Source: Pelobates cultripes
Taxonomy: Eukaryota > Chordata > Amphibia > Anura > Pelobatidae
Length of the DNA: 64,000 nt
Reading direction: 5' to 3'
NCBI GenBank assembly: GCA_933207985.1
Contig: OW240913.1
Location: 356,036,866 to 356,100,865, forward strand
Every line of letters begins with the position of its first letter. Position 1 is the stretch's first letter. Shown here piece after piece: positions 63,501-64,000 of this stretch. Position numbers and translations under genes: made by a program. The notes under the pieces are model-generated. The model had not been told where the DNA came from and ran no database searches. It saw nothing but the letters and a program-made list of their open reading frames with translations.

Positions 63501-64000
63501 CTGGAATTTGCATTATATATAATGCTATGCATACAATGTAAATCCCACATTTTTCTATGATGTGTTTGGGCATAGCCCGTGACTGTGCATGAATACACAG
63601 GAATACATAAGAAAAATAATGCCAAACATTTCAGAAACATGGTGGTACCTTTCACGTTTGTATAAGTGCATTTTACAATGAGATGCACACCTCGCCCTAG
63701 TAAAATTAACGTACCAACTAAAAAGGTTACAGTTTCCTATATAAAGAGTTGTTCAGAGAACTGAATTTGAAAGCAGCCATTATAATAATATTGTATACAG
63801 CAGTTACCAATATAGCATTTAATGTGAAATATTTTCCTTCTATTTAACCACACAGTAGTTTGTCTTTCTGGAAGAATACATTGAGAGTATACAAGCTAAG
63901 AATTTGCTTTACTTTAATTTACTTAAAGATGCTCTTAAGCATATCTATAATGATAAAATGGGCAAACAGTAGATTTCTTTCACGCAGTTATACAATAAGG
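63501..64000. other. No gene seen
   Basis: AT-rich sequence to the window end; nothing recognised. Confidence 0.5.

Overview
This is vertebrate nuclear DNA, most likely from an anuran amphibian other than a well-annotated Xenopus. The basis is the repeat content: DIRS-type tyrosine-recombinase retrotransposons, Tc1 elements with IR/DR ends, a Tigger element, hAT hairpin MITEs, very abundant frog-style TTAA-flanked MITEs (ends AGGGACACTATAG or CCCCTTAAGGAC), endogenous-retrovirus-like elements, and AT- and GT-rich microsatellites. I found no convincing host gene exon, tRNA, rRNA or CRISPR. The window reads as intergenic or intronic sequence built from nested mobile elements, with one 100-base assembly gap at 42554-42653.

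Layout. 1.0-3.7 kb: decayed Tigger (pogo) transposon. 5.2-6.4 kb: TTAA-type element with a large internal palindrome. 6.4-7.9 kb: decayed Tc1 copy 1. 8.0-12.2 kb: damaged DIRS element whose reverse-transcriptase core is deleted. 12.2-24.6 kb: MITEs, LINE remnants, a 155-bp higher-order minisatellite, a MULE transposase remnant and an LTR-like regulatory block. 24.6-31.3 kb: a Tc1-like element split by an ERV-like provirus (copy 1), whose gag is in turn split by a hAT MITE. 34.6-40.7 kb: an apparently intact DIRS element with inverted terminal repeats, circle-junction region, Gag, RT/RNase H/methyltransferase-like domain and tyrosine recombinase. 42.7-44.2 kb: Tc1 copy 2. 47.7-52.8 kb: ERV-like copy 2 on the minus strand, with almost identical LTRs, a complete gag frame and no pol. 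54.5-57.3 kb: a hAT element, then a TTAA MITE containing a solo LTR with a clean target duplication. 57.3-64 kb: mostly unremarkable sequence with one diverged 150-200-bp duplication.

How it fits together. Two systems stand out. (1) The DIRS element at 34611-40676 has every expected cis part, and its two reading frames are strikingly arranged: the whole 755-codon RT/RNase H frame lies inside a 1402-codon frame that runs without a stop from Gag to the recombinase. (2) Two ERV-like copies lack pol but share gag, an env scrap and the same 3' region, so pol was lost before they spread. This suggests a gag-bearing, non-autonomous lineage mobilised by another element's enzymes. Their insertion order can be read from target duplications.

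Limits. Family names rest on motifs, termini and my knowledge of the families; no database search was run. Boundaries given as approximate are judged by eye.
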